In this document: positions 46,370 to 54,418 of the stretch, piece by piece
How the letters are laid out: every line of letters starts with the position of its first letter
How positions within the stretch are numbered: the stretch's first letter is position 1
DNA from: Rhodanobacter sp. AS-Z3
GTDB taxonomy: Bacteria > Pseudomonadota > Gammaproteobacteria > Xanthomonadales > Rhodanobacteraceae
DNA: 64,000 bases
Assembly: GCF_029224025.1 (NCBI RefSeq)
Contig: NZ_CP119392.1
Span: forward strand, 1,387,001-1,451,000
Direction: 5' to 3'
Notes under the pieces: model-generated
What the model saw: the letters and a program-made list of their open reading frames with translations, nothing else
Databases searched by the model: none
What the model was told of the DNA's origin: nothing
Translations under genes and position numbers: made by a program

Positions 46370-47692
46370 ATGATGTTTGCTTATTACCTCGACCTCGCCC
46401 TGCGCAGCCTCAAGCGCAACCGGACACTCACGGCGCTAATGGTGTTGGCAATCGCTGTTGGCATCGGTGCCAGCATGACCACGCTGACCGTGATGCACTT
46501 GCTGTCGGGCGATCCGCTGCCGGGCCGAAGCGCGCATATCTACTACCCACAGGTGGATGCATCGCCAGCGGGTTACGCGAAAGGCGGGCCGCTCGATGTG
46601 CTCGACTATCACTCGGCGGTGGATCTTTGGACGGCGCATCGCGCGGATCGCCAGGCGTTGCTCGCCAACAGCGACGTGAAGGTGCAGGCACCCGGTTCGA
46701 CGTTGCCGCCGCTGATGTTGCCGATGCTGGCGACGACTTCTGACTTCTTTGCGATGTTCGACGTGCCGTTCCAGTACGGCAGCGCCTGGACGGCGGAAGA
46801 TGCTGCCAGCCGGGCGCGCGTGGCGGTGATTTCATCCAGCCTCAACGACCGCTTGTTCGGTGGCGCCAACAGCGTGGGCAAGACCGTGCGCCTGAAAGAC
46901 AGTGACGTGCGCATTGTCGGCGTGTTGCAGAAGTGGCGGCCGTCGCCGCGCTTCTACGATGTGCGCGGTGGTCGTTTTGCCCAGGGCCAGACCTCGTCGT
47001 TCTACGACAAGCCGCAAGACGTGTTCGTGCCGTTCTTCAGCGCGCTGGAGATCAACGACGGTAACTTCTGGCAGTTCACTTGTTGGGGCGCCGTGTCCAC
47101 GCCCGGGCATTTGCAGGACGCGCCGTGTGCGTGGGTGGCGCTGTGGGTGCAACTGGACAGTGCAGCCAAGGCCACGGACTACCGCAGCTTCATGACGCAT
47201 TACGCCCAGGAGCAGAAGCAGTTGGGTCGTTTCGCCAACACCCAGACGCGCATGCCGAGCCTGATGCAGTGGCTGGATTTGAACCATGTGGTGCCCAGTG
47301 ACGTGAGACTGCAGACCTGGCTGGCGTTTGCGTTCCTGGCGATCTGCCTGTTCAACACGGTGGGGCTGCTGCTGGCCAAGTTCCTGCGTCGCAGTAACGA
47401 GATCGGCGTGCGGCGTGCGCTGGGCGCCAGTCGTGGGGCGGTGTTCGCTCAATGCCTGGTGGAGGCCGGCATGGTGGGCCTGGTCGGTGGTATCGGCGGC
47501 TGGTTGCTGACCTTGCTGGGTCTGTGGCTGGTGCGTCAGCAGCCGGTCGAGTACGCCGACTTTGCGCATCTGGACCTTGGCATGTTCGGCCTGACGTTTG
47601 TGCTGGCGATTGCAGCCAGCCTGCTGGCCGGCGTGTTGCCGGCATTGCGAGCCAGTCGCGTGGCACCGGGGCTGCAACTCAAGACGCTTTAG
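46370..47692 (+). CDS. FtsX/MacB-type permease, pair 5 type a
   Basis: A 440-residue permease beginning FAYYLDLALRSLKRNRTL with LSGDPLPGRS after helix 1. The periplasmic domain is slightly longer than in pairs 2-4, with a GRFAQGQTSSFYDKPQ insert, and holds cysteines 238 and 253. The coupling segment is LAKFLRRSNEIGVRRALGAS. It follows a 142-base spacer without an obvious promoter; an AGGGTGAACC ribosome site precedes the ATG. The partner starts 78 bases downstream. Confidence 0.91.
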   Translation: MMFAYYLDLALRSLKRNRTLTALMVLAIAVGIGASMTTLTVMHLLSGDPLPGRSAHIYYPQVDASPAGYAKGGPLDVLDYHSAVDLWTAHRADRQALLANSDVKVQAPGSTLPPLMLPMLATTSDFFAMFDVPFQYGSAWTAEDAASRARVAVISSSLNDRLFGGANSVGKTVRLKDSDVRIVGVLQKWRPSPRFYDVRGGRFAQGQTSSFYDKPQDVFVPFFSALEINDGNFWQFTCWGAVSTPGHLQDAPCAWVALWVQLDSAAKATDYRSFMTHYAQEQKQLGRFANTQTRMPSLMQWLDLNHVVPSDVRLQTWLAFAFLAICLFNTVGLLLAKFLRRSNEIGVRRALGASRGAVFAQCLVEAGMVGLVGGIGGWLLTLLGLWLVRQQPVEYADFAHLDLGMFGLTFVLAIAASLLAGVLPALRASRVAPGLQLKTL

Positions 47693-47770
47693 CGCGCGAT
47701 CACCGCGCAAGCAACCGGCGCTCCATGGCCGGAATCATCACTGGAACGGTTTCCTACAGGTAGTGACCTC

Positions 47771-48985
47771 ATGCAGATCCAACCCATACTCGCTGCCCTG
47801 CGCAAGCATCGTCTATCGACGATTCTGATCGCGCTGGAAATTGCCTTGGCGTGTGCGGTGCTGTGCAACGCCTGTTTCATGATTACCCAGCGCATCAGCG
47901 CGATGCATGTTGACAGTGGCGTGGATGAAGCCGCGCTGGCGACGGTGCAACTGACCGGCTATGAACCGGCCCAGGCCGGCGACGTGGATGCACGGGTGCT
48001 GGCTGCCATGCGCGCGGTTCCCGGTGTGCAGTCGGCGTCGCTGCTGAACTCGATACCGTTCGGCAGTCGCCGTGGTACGGCAGGTCTCACCACCGATGCG
48101 GCTGGCCAGCATTTCGGCGGCGTGGTCGAGTTCTATGTGGGTGGTCCGGGCAGTCTGCATGCGCTTGGGGCCCAAGTGGTCGCGGGCCGTGCATCGCAGC
48201 CGGATGACTTTCAGCCGTTCACCGGATTCATGCCCGATGGTGGCTCCGTGCAAATCACCCAGTCGCTGGCCGAACACCTGTGGCCCGGTGTCGATCCGCT
48301 GGGCAAGGAATTCTGGGTGCTGAAGTCGCACTTCCGCGTCGTCGGTGTGCTGAAAAATCTGGTGCGGCCTGATCCGCTGGGCTGGGCGCCGCAAGAGCGC
48401 CAGTGGTCGGTGTTCGTGCCGGCGCAACCTGGTCCGTACCTCACCGGAAGCTATTTGTTGCGGGCGAATCCCGCCGACCTGCCGCGGGTGATGCGTGATG
48501 TTCTCGCGGCCGTTGCCAAAGCCGTGCCGAACGTGGTGATTGATCGGGAAAACAGCCATGCGCTGACCGAACTGCGCCACGACGTATTCAAGCCCGATCG
48601 CGCGATGACCGGCATGCTGATCGGCGTGATCGTGGCCTTGTTGCTGGTCACTGCGCTGGGCATCGTCGGTCTCGCCAGTTTCTGGGTGCAGCAGCGGCAG
48701 CGACAGATCGGTATTCGCCGCGCCATCGGCGCCACCCGCGGCGACATTCTGCGCTACTTCCAGACCGAGAATTTTCTGATCGTCAGTGGCGGCATCGCGC
48801 TGGGCATGCTGCTGGCGTATGGACTCAATCTGGTCCTGATGCAGCACTACGAATTGCCGCGCTTGCCGGCGTATTACCTGCCCATCGGCGCGCTGGTGCT
48901 GTGGGCGCTGGGGCAGTTGGCAGTGCTCGGACCGGCGCTGCGCGCCGCGGCGGTGCCGCCGGTGGTGGCGACAAGATCGGTGTAG
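47771..48985 (+). CDS. FtsX/MacB-type permease, pair 5 type b
   Basis: A 404-residue permease, the shortest in the array. Helix 1 reads CAVLCNACF, with one extra cysteine inside the membrane. The coupling segment RQRQIGIRRAIGATRGDILRYF and the following TENFLIVSGGIALGMLL are nearly identical to pair 7 type b. The periplasmic part contains no cysteine. The end is VPPVVATRSV. The next pair starts after 55 bases. Confidence 0.91.
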   Translation: MQIQPILAALRKHRLSTILIALEIALACAVLCNACFMITQRISAMHVDSGVDEAALATVQLTGYEPAQAGDVDARVLAAMRAVPGVQSASLLNSIPFGSRRGTAGLTTDAAGQHFGGVVEFYVGGPGSLHALGAQVVAGRASQPDDFQPFTGFMPDGGSVQITQSLAEHLWPGVDPLGKEFWVLKSHFRVVGVLKNLVRPDPLGWAPQERQWSVFVPAQPGPYLTGSYLLRANPADLPRVMRDVLAAVAKAVPNVVIDRENSHALTELRHDVFKPDRAMTGMLIGVIVALLLVTALGIVGLASFWVQQRQRQIGIRRAIGATRGDILRYFQTENFLIVSGGIALGMLLAYGLNLVLMQHYELPRLPAYYLPIGALVLWALGQLAVLGPALRAAAVPPVVATRSV

Positions 48986-49040
48986 TGCAAATGCGGTTGT
49001 CGGAGTTTGCAGCGTTGTGGATTTGACGAGGGAGAAGGGA

Positions 49041-50360
49041 ATGTGGGGTTACAACATGGAACTGGCGTGGCGCGGTTTGCGGCATTTTCCGCGGATCACG
49101 TTGTTGAATGTGTTGGCGTTGGCCTTGGGTCTTGGCGCCACGGTAACGGCGCAAACCGTGACGCGGCTGTTGTCGGGTGATCCACTGCCCAATCGCAGTG
49201 GTTCGTTGTACGCCGTGCAAATGGATGCGCGCAGCAAGGCAGACATCAAGGAGTCCAGCTCGTCCCGGCTCCCCGACCTGTTGCCATGGCTGGACGTGCA
49301 ACAGTTGCAGCACGTGCGGCCGGCAACCCCGCAGACGGCGGTGATCAATACCGACTTTCTGACCGTCAGCGGTACCGTGGGTGGAGCGGTGAAGGAAGTG
49401 AAGAATGTTTCCGGTCTGCAGGTGCAGAGTGCGTTCTTCGACATGTTTGCTGTGCCCTTGCTGCAGGGGCGCGCCTGGAGCACCCGTGATGATGAAGCGG
49501 CGTTACCGGTTGCGGTGATCTCCAGTGAGTTGAGTCACCGCCTGTTCGGCGACGCCTCGGCGCTGGGGCAGTCCGTGCAGATCGGCGGCAAGTTGTTCCG
49601 CGTGGTGGCCGTCAGCGGCGTGTGGAAGCCGTACCCGCATTTTTATGGACTGGGCATGTGCGTTTACGCATGCCCGGCCGAAGAGGTTTTCATTCCAGTC
49701 GCGGCGGCGCGGGAGCAGGGCGTGCGACTGGCCAGCTTCTCGACCTGTGGCACCCAGTCGATCACCAAGCCCGATGCCGCGATATGTCCGTATCTTGGTT
49801 TTTGGGTTCAATTGTCCACGGCGGAACAGCGCGCCGATTATCGGCAGATGCTCACGCGTTATGCCGATACGCAACATGCCGCGGGTCGGTTCGCGAACGG
49901 CGGCGCATCGGCGGTGGGTCTGCAGGATGTTCATGTCTTTCTTGATGCACATCATCTAGTGCCGGTGAGCGCGCGCTTCGGCGTCTGGTTGTCGTTGTCA
50001 TTCCTGCTGGTGTGTCTGGCCAATGTCGCCGGCCTGTTGCTGACCCGTTTCCTGCGCAGTTCGGTGGAGTTGGGTATTCGGCGTGCGCTGGGCGCATCGC
50101 GTCGCGCGATCTTTTCGCAGTGTCTGCTGGAAGCGGGCTTGATTGGCGTCAGCGGAGGCGTGCTGGCGTTGCCGCTGGTCGGGCTGGGTTTGTATCTGGT
50201 GCGCCTGCAGCCGGTCGCTTACGCCAGTGTCATCCGACTGGACTGGTCGGTGGCGTTGACGCTGTTGCTGCTTTCGCTGGTGGCCAGCCTGGCCATTGGC
50301 ACGGTACCGGCGTGGCGTGCCTCGGTGGTGGAACCGGGCCTGCAAGTGAAGGAGAACTGA
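49041..50360 (+). CDS. FtsX/MacB-type permease, pair 6 type a
   Basis: A 439-residue permease that is clearly divergent at its N-terminus (MWGYNMELAWRGLRHFPRI) though it keeps LSGDPLPNRS and the coupling segment LTRFLRSSVELGIRRALGAS. Its periplasmic domain has four cysteines: the conserved positions (236 and 249) plus an extra close pair in GMCVYACPAEEV, making it the most cysteine-rich copy. GAGAAGGGA precedes ATG 49041; the TTG at 49017 is a less likely start. The partner starts one base after the stop. Confidence 0.91.
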   Translation: MWGYNMELAWRGLRHFPRITLLNVLALALGLGATVTAQTVTRLLSGDPLPNRSGSLYAVQMDARSKADIKESSSSRLPDLLPWLDVQQLQHVRPATPQTAVINTDFLTVSGTVGGAVKEVKNVSGLQVQSAFFDMFAVPLLQGRAWSTRDDEAALPVAVISSELSHRLFGDASALGQSVQIGGKLFRVVAVSGVWKPYPHFYGLGMCVYACPAEEVFIPVAAAREQGVRLASFSTCGTQSITKPDAAICPYLGFWVQLSTAEQRADYRQMLTRYADTQHAAGRFANGGASAVGLQDVHVFLDAHHLVPVSARFGVWLSLSFLLVCLANVAGLLLTRFLRSSVELGIRRALGASRRAIFSQCLLEAGLIGVSGGVLALPLVGLGLYLVRLQPVAYASVIRLDWSVALTLLLLSLVASLAIGTVPAWRASVVEPGLQVKEN

Positions 50361-50361
50361 G

Positions 50362-51612
50362 ATGAGCTTGCGTCATATCGCCTCGGCCTTGCGCTTCAGT
50401 CGGCTCACCGCTTTCTTCCTGATTCTGCAGACGGCGCTGGCCTGCGCGATTGTCTGCAATGCCTTGTTCTTCATCGCGCAGCAGGCGGCACCGATGCTGG
50501 CTGCCACGGGCGTGGTTGCCGACCAGGTGTTGTATGTCGACCAGATTGCCTTCCCGAGCACGCTCGATCAGGCGACCGGCAGTGTCAGTGGTGGCGCCAA
50601 CCTGGCTGACCTTCGCGCGTTGCAGGCGCATGTTCGTGCCATGCCTGGCGTGCAGTCCGTCGCGCTGGATCTGGGTATGCCTTATACCAGTGGCTTCAAC
50701 GCCGAGGGCAACTGGCTGGATGAAAAAGGCAACACATCCGCAGCAGCCACGCTGTACATGGGTGACCATCTTGTGGATGCGCTGGGTCTGCAGCTGATCG
50801 AAGGGCGCGACTTCCTGCCTGAGGAAATTCAGCCCACGCATGGCATGGAAATGGATGCCTCGGTGGCCATCATTACGGCCGATGTCGCACAGCAACTTTT
50901 CCCCGCCGGTCATGCGCTAGGCCAGCGCATCGTGATGGGCAAGGACGCGGATGCCTTGCGGCCGGTAGTCATCGGTGTGGTGAAGTATCTTGCGGCACGT
51001 CAGCCCACGGACACCGAGCACGCCAATGCCACCGTGATCATGCCGATCATTCCCGGCGACGGATTTTTCATGGCCAACGCGGTGGTGCGCGCCAAGCCGG
51101 GTCAGACGGATGCCGTGGCGCGAGCGTTGCCGGCGCAGCTACGTGAGGATCTGCATTTGTCGCCAACCGCTGAACCACGCGTGCGCCGTTTCGAAACGTT
51201 GCGCGATGACTATTTCAGCGCCAACCGGAACATGATCCTGTTGCTGCTGGGCGTGACCCTTGCGGTGGTCGCCATCACCGTCATCGGCATCATGGGTCTG
51301 ACCGGCTTCTGGGTGCAGCGGCGTCGTCGCCAGATTGGTATTCGGCGCGCATTGGGTGCCACCCGTGGCGACATCCTGCGCCAGTTCCTGCTGGAAAATT
51401 TTCTGGTCGTCAGCGTCGGCATTGTGTTCGGCATGCTCGCCGCTTATGCCGGAAATTTGTGGTTGATGACGCATCTGGAAATGGCCCGGTTGCCGCTGTT
51501 CTGGTTGCCCGTAGGCGCGCTGGTGCTGTGGGCGCTCGGACAACTGGCCGTGCTGTCGCCGGCGCTGCGGGCGGCAGCGGTGCCGCCGGTGGTAGCGACG
51601 AGGAGCGTGTGA
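50362..51612 (+). CDS. FtsX/MacB-type permease, pair 6 type b
   Basis: A 416-residue permease with helix signature CAIVCNALFF and coupling segment RRRQIGIRRALGATRGDILRQF. The N-terminus (MSLRHIASALRFSRLT) lacks the LRKHR seen in most type-b copies. The periplasmic domain has a distinct glycine-rich start (DQATGSVSGGANLADL) and no cysteine. GGAGA precedes the ATG. The C-terminal 25 residues return to the common form (LWALGQLAVLSPALRAAAV), suggesting local sequence exchange with neighbours. A 145-base spacer with a small hairpin follows. Confidence 0.91.
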   Translation: MSLRHIASALRFSRLTAFFLILQTALACAIVCNALFFIAQQAAPMLAATGVVADQVLYVDQIAFPSTLDQATGSVSGGANLADLRALQAHVRAMPGVQSVALDLGMPYTSGFNAEGNWLDEKGNTSAAATLYMGDHLVDALGLQLIEGRDFLPEEIQPTHGMEMDASVAIITADVAQQLFPAGHALGQRIVMGKDADALRPVVIGVVKYLAARQPTDTEHANATVIMPIIPGDGFFMANAVVRAKPGQTDAVARALPAQLREDLHLSPTAEPRVRRFETLRDDYFSANRNMILLLLGVTLAVVAITVIGIMGLTGFWVQRRRRQIGIRRALGATRGDILRQFLLENFLVVSVGIVFGMLAAYAGNLWLMTHLEMARLPLFWLPVGALVLWALGQLAVLSPALRAAAVPPVVATRSV

Positions 51613-51642
51613 TGGGCACATCCGTTGATCATTCGCGCGCAG

Positions 51643-51659
51643 GGCGGGCACTGCCCGCC
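51643..51659 (+). other. Small hairpin in the pair 6 - pair 7 spacer
   Basis: GGCGGG (51643-51648) pairs with CCCGCC (51654-51659) around a 5-base loop. There is no T run, so full termination is unlikely. It may attenuate or mark an mRNA processing site within the long array transcript. Confidence 0.35.
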
Positions 51660-51757
51660 ATGTTGGCGTGGGGTGATCGGGTACGCCGTCGGCGGACAGT
51701 GCTCGTACTACGTGTCACCGGTGCATTGCGACCCACTTTCGCTTCCGCAGGAGACTC

Positions 51758-53074
51758 ATGATGCTCGGCTACTATTTTCATCTGGCACTACGCAGCCTCA
51801 AGCGCAACAAGCTGCTCACGGCGCTGATGGTGCTGGCGATCGGGCTGGGCATCGGTGCGAGCATGACGATGATTACCGTGCTGCATGTGATGACCAGCGA
51901 TCCGCTGCCGGCTCGCAGCGCACAGCTGTTCACGCCACATCTCGATCCGTTGCCACTGGACTACAAGCAGCACGGTGATAGTCCTGATGCCAGCGACAAC
52001 CTGACCTGGCGTGACGCCATGGCCTTGCTGAAGGCGCATCGTGGCGTGCGGCAGGCGGCAATGGCGGGTGGCTCGCTGCTGGTGCATCCGGCACAGACAG
52101 GGTTGCAACCTTTCTACGTGGATGGTCGCTTTGCCACCGCGGATATCTTCGCGATGTTCGGTGTGCCGTTCGAACGCGGGCAGGGCTGGTCCGCGGCAGA
52201 CGATGCGGCACGTGCGCGCGTGGTGGTGTTGAGCGAAACCCTCAACAGGAAATTGTTCGGCAATGCCGACAGCATCGGTCAGAGGGTACGGCTGGGCGAC
52301 GGCGATTATCGAGTGGTCGGCGTGACCACCGATTGGCGCCCGCAACCGATGTTCTATGGCGACATGTCGGCGCAGCAGTTCGCTGATCCCGATCAGTACT
52401 TCCTGCCGCTCTCCGTGGCGGTCGACCTGAAGCTGGATATCAATGGCAATCGTTCAAGCTGGGTCAAGGCGGTGGACCACGGCATGCTGACCAGCGACGG
52501 CATGTCGTGGCTGCAGTTCTGGGTACAACTGGATGGCAGCCAACAGGTGGCTGACTATCGCCGTTTCCTGCTCGACTATTCGGCCGAACAAAAAGCGCTG
52601 GGCCGGTTCCAGCGCCCGCCGACCAACGCGAAGCTCTACAGCTTGATGGGTTGGCTTAGCCACGAGAATCTGGTGCCCAACGACGTGCGCCTGCAAATGT
52701 GGCTGGCGCTGGGCTTCTTGTTTGTCTGCATGACCAACATCGTCGCCTTGCTACTGGCCAAGTTCCTGCGTCGTAGCGGTGAAATCAGCGTGCGCCGCGC
52801 GCTGGGTGCGCGGCGGCGCGATGTGTTTTTACAACTGGGCGTGGAGTCCGCGTTGATCGGGGTGGCCGGCGGCTTGCTGGGTTTGCTGATTGCGCAGTTG
52901 GGCTTGTGGAGCATCCGGCGTCGCCCCGACGACTATGCCCATCTGGCACAAATGGACGTTTCAATGCTGCTGGGCACGATCGCGCTGGCGATGGGTGTCA
53001 GCGTGGCCGCCGGCTTGTTGCCGGCGTGGCGCGCCTGCCGCGTGGCACCCGCCCTGCAACTGAAAACCCTGTGA
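51758..53074 (+). CDS. FtsX/MacB-type permease, pair 7 type a
   Basis: A 438-residue permease beginning LGYYFHLALRSLKRNKLL. The motif after helix 1 is changed to MTSDPLPARS, the only type-a copy without SGDP. It is also the only one that has lost both conserved periplasmic cysteines: the segment reads NRSSWVKAVDHGMLTSDGMS. The coupling segment is LAKFLRRSGEISVRRALGAR. CAGGAGACTC gives a good ribosome site before ATG 51758. Its partner starts 17 bases after the stop. Confidence 0.91.
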   Translation: MMLGYYFHLALRSLKRNKLLTALMVLAIGLGIGASMTMITVLHVMTSDPLPARSAQLFTPHLDPLPLDYKQHGDSPDASDNLTWRDAMALLKAHRGVRQAAMAGGSLLVHPAQTGLQPFYVDGRFATADIFAMFGVPFERGQGWSAADDAARARVVVLSETLNRKLFGNADSIGQRVRLGDGDYRVVGVTTDWRPQPMFYGDMSAQQFADPDQYFLPLSVAVDLKLDINGNRSSWVKAVDHGMLTSDGMSWLQFWVQLDGSQQVADYRRFLLDYSAEQKALGRFQRPPTNAKLYSLMGWLSHENLVPNDVRLQMWLALGFLFVCMTNIVALLLAKFLRRSGEISVRRALGARRRDVFLQLGVESALIGVAGGLLGLLIAQLGLWSIRRRPDDYAHLAQMDVSMLLGTIALAMGVSVAAGLLPAWRACRVAPALQLKTL

Positions 53075-53091
53075 CGATGAGGATTGCCGCG

Positions 53092-54324
53092 ATGAACCTG
53101 CGTCCCATACTTTCCAGCTTGCGCCAACATAAGCTCACCGCCTTCCTGCTGACCATGCAGGTGGCCTTTACCTGCGCCATCGTCTGCAACGTGGTGTTCA
53201 TGATTGCCGGTCGCATGCAGCGCATCAGCGTGCCTACCGGCATGGCCGAAAACGAGTTGTCGGTGATCGCCAGCACGGGCATCGAAAAGGGAGCAAATCC
53301 TCAGGCTCTGCATGCCGCCGATCTGGCAACGCTGCGCGGAGTTCCTGGTGTGCAATCGGTGGTGGCAGTCAGCTATTCGCTGCCACTGAACCAGAACGAG
53401 GGGTCCCGCGGCCTCTGTCCGAGCAAGGAAGCGATGGATCGTGCGATGCAGCGGAACTCGATCGAAGGCAGCGGTTGCATGGAACCTGCCGTATACGACG
53501 GTACACCCGGCCTGATCAAGACGTTGGGCCTGCACTTGGTGGCGGGTCGTGATTTCCAGCCGGAGGAATACGTGAGCGAGGGCAAACCCGCCGTCGCCAT
53601 CGTTACCCGCGCGCTGGCGCAGCATCTGTACCCGGGCAAGCAGGCGCTGGGGCAAAGCATGTACGACGGCGACAATTACATCCGCATCGTGGGCATCGTC
53701 GACACGCTGCTGCGGCCGAACCTGCGTGCGCCGGGCGTCGACGGCGACAGCATGATCTGGCCACAGCGTCCGGCTCATTTGAGTGTGCGCTACGTGATGC
53801 GCAGTGCCCCGCAGGATCGCGCCCGCGTGCTGCAGGCCGCTTCGGCTGCCTTGCTGAAGCTCAACCCGAATCGGTTGATCAATCCGAAGCGCATGCAGAC
53901 TTACCACGAGATCCGCGCCGAATACTTCCAGCGTGACACCACCATGATTGGCCTGTTGATCGCCTCGGCACTGGGCCTGCTGTTCGTCACCGCGCTGGGG
54001 ATCACCGGGCTGGCCAATTTCTGGGTGCAACAACGCACCCGCAGCATCGGCATTCGCCGTGCGATTGGTGCCACTCGCGGCGACATCCTGCGTTACTTCC
54101 AGACCGAGAATTTCCTGATCGTCAGCGGCGGCATCGTGCTGGGCATGTTGCTGGCCTTTCTGCTGAACGCGGTGCTGATGCAGCACTACGAGTTGCCGCG
54201 GCTGCCATGGTTCTATTTGCCAATTGGCGCGCTGGTGCTGTGGGCACTGGGCCAGCTGGCGGTGCTGGGTCCGGCATTGCATGCTGCGGCGGTACCACCC
54301 GTGGTGGCGACACGCTCCATCTGA
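53092..54324 (+). CDS. FtsX/MacB-type permease, pair 7 type b
   Basis: A 410-residue permease with helix signature CAIVCNVVF and coupling segment RTRSIGIRRAIGATRGDILRYF. It is the only type-b copy with periplasmic cysteines (109 and 129), which flank a local insertion (CPSKEAMDRAMQRNSIEG). ATG 53092 has GAGG 9 bases upstream and gives the standard MNLRPILSSLRQHK start; ATG 53077 would add five residues. The end is VPPVVATRSI. It closes the permease array. Confidence 0.91.
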   Translation: MNLRPILSSLRQHKLTAFLLTMQVAFTCAIVCNVVFMIAGRMQRISVPTGMAENELSVIASTGIEKGANPQALHAADLATLRGVPGVQSVVAVSYSLPLNQNEGSRGLCPSKEAMDRAMQRNSIEGSGCMEPAVYDGTPGLIKTLGLHLVAGRDFQPEEYVSEGKPAVAIVTRALAQHLYPGKQALGQSMYDGDNYIRIVGIVDTLLRPNLRAPGVDGDSMIWPQRPAHLSVRYVMRSAPQDRARVLQAASAALLKLNPNRLINPKRMQTYHEIRAEYFQRDTTMIGLLIASALGLLFVTALGITGLANFWVQQRTRSIGIRRAIGATRGDILRYFQTENFLIVSGGIVLGMLLAFLLNAVLMQHYELPRLPWFYLPIGALVLWALGQLAVLGPALHAAAVPPVVATRSI

Positions 54325-54418
54325 GCGCCATGCACTCTGGCACGTGAGGAGGCGACTCATGCCAGTCACAATCGCTGCGTTCGTGCCCGCTTTGTTCACC
54401 ACTCAAGGATGCCGTTTG

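Noticed and set aside
35203..54324. Possibility that the repeated genes are RND pumps or transposon copies
   Set aside because: Each protein has four helices with one large periplasmic domain and the FtsX/MacB coupling motif. There are no RND double-repeat features, transposase genes or flanking terminal repeats.
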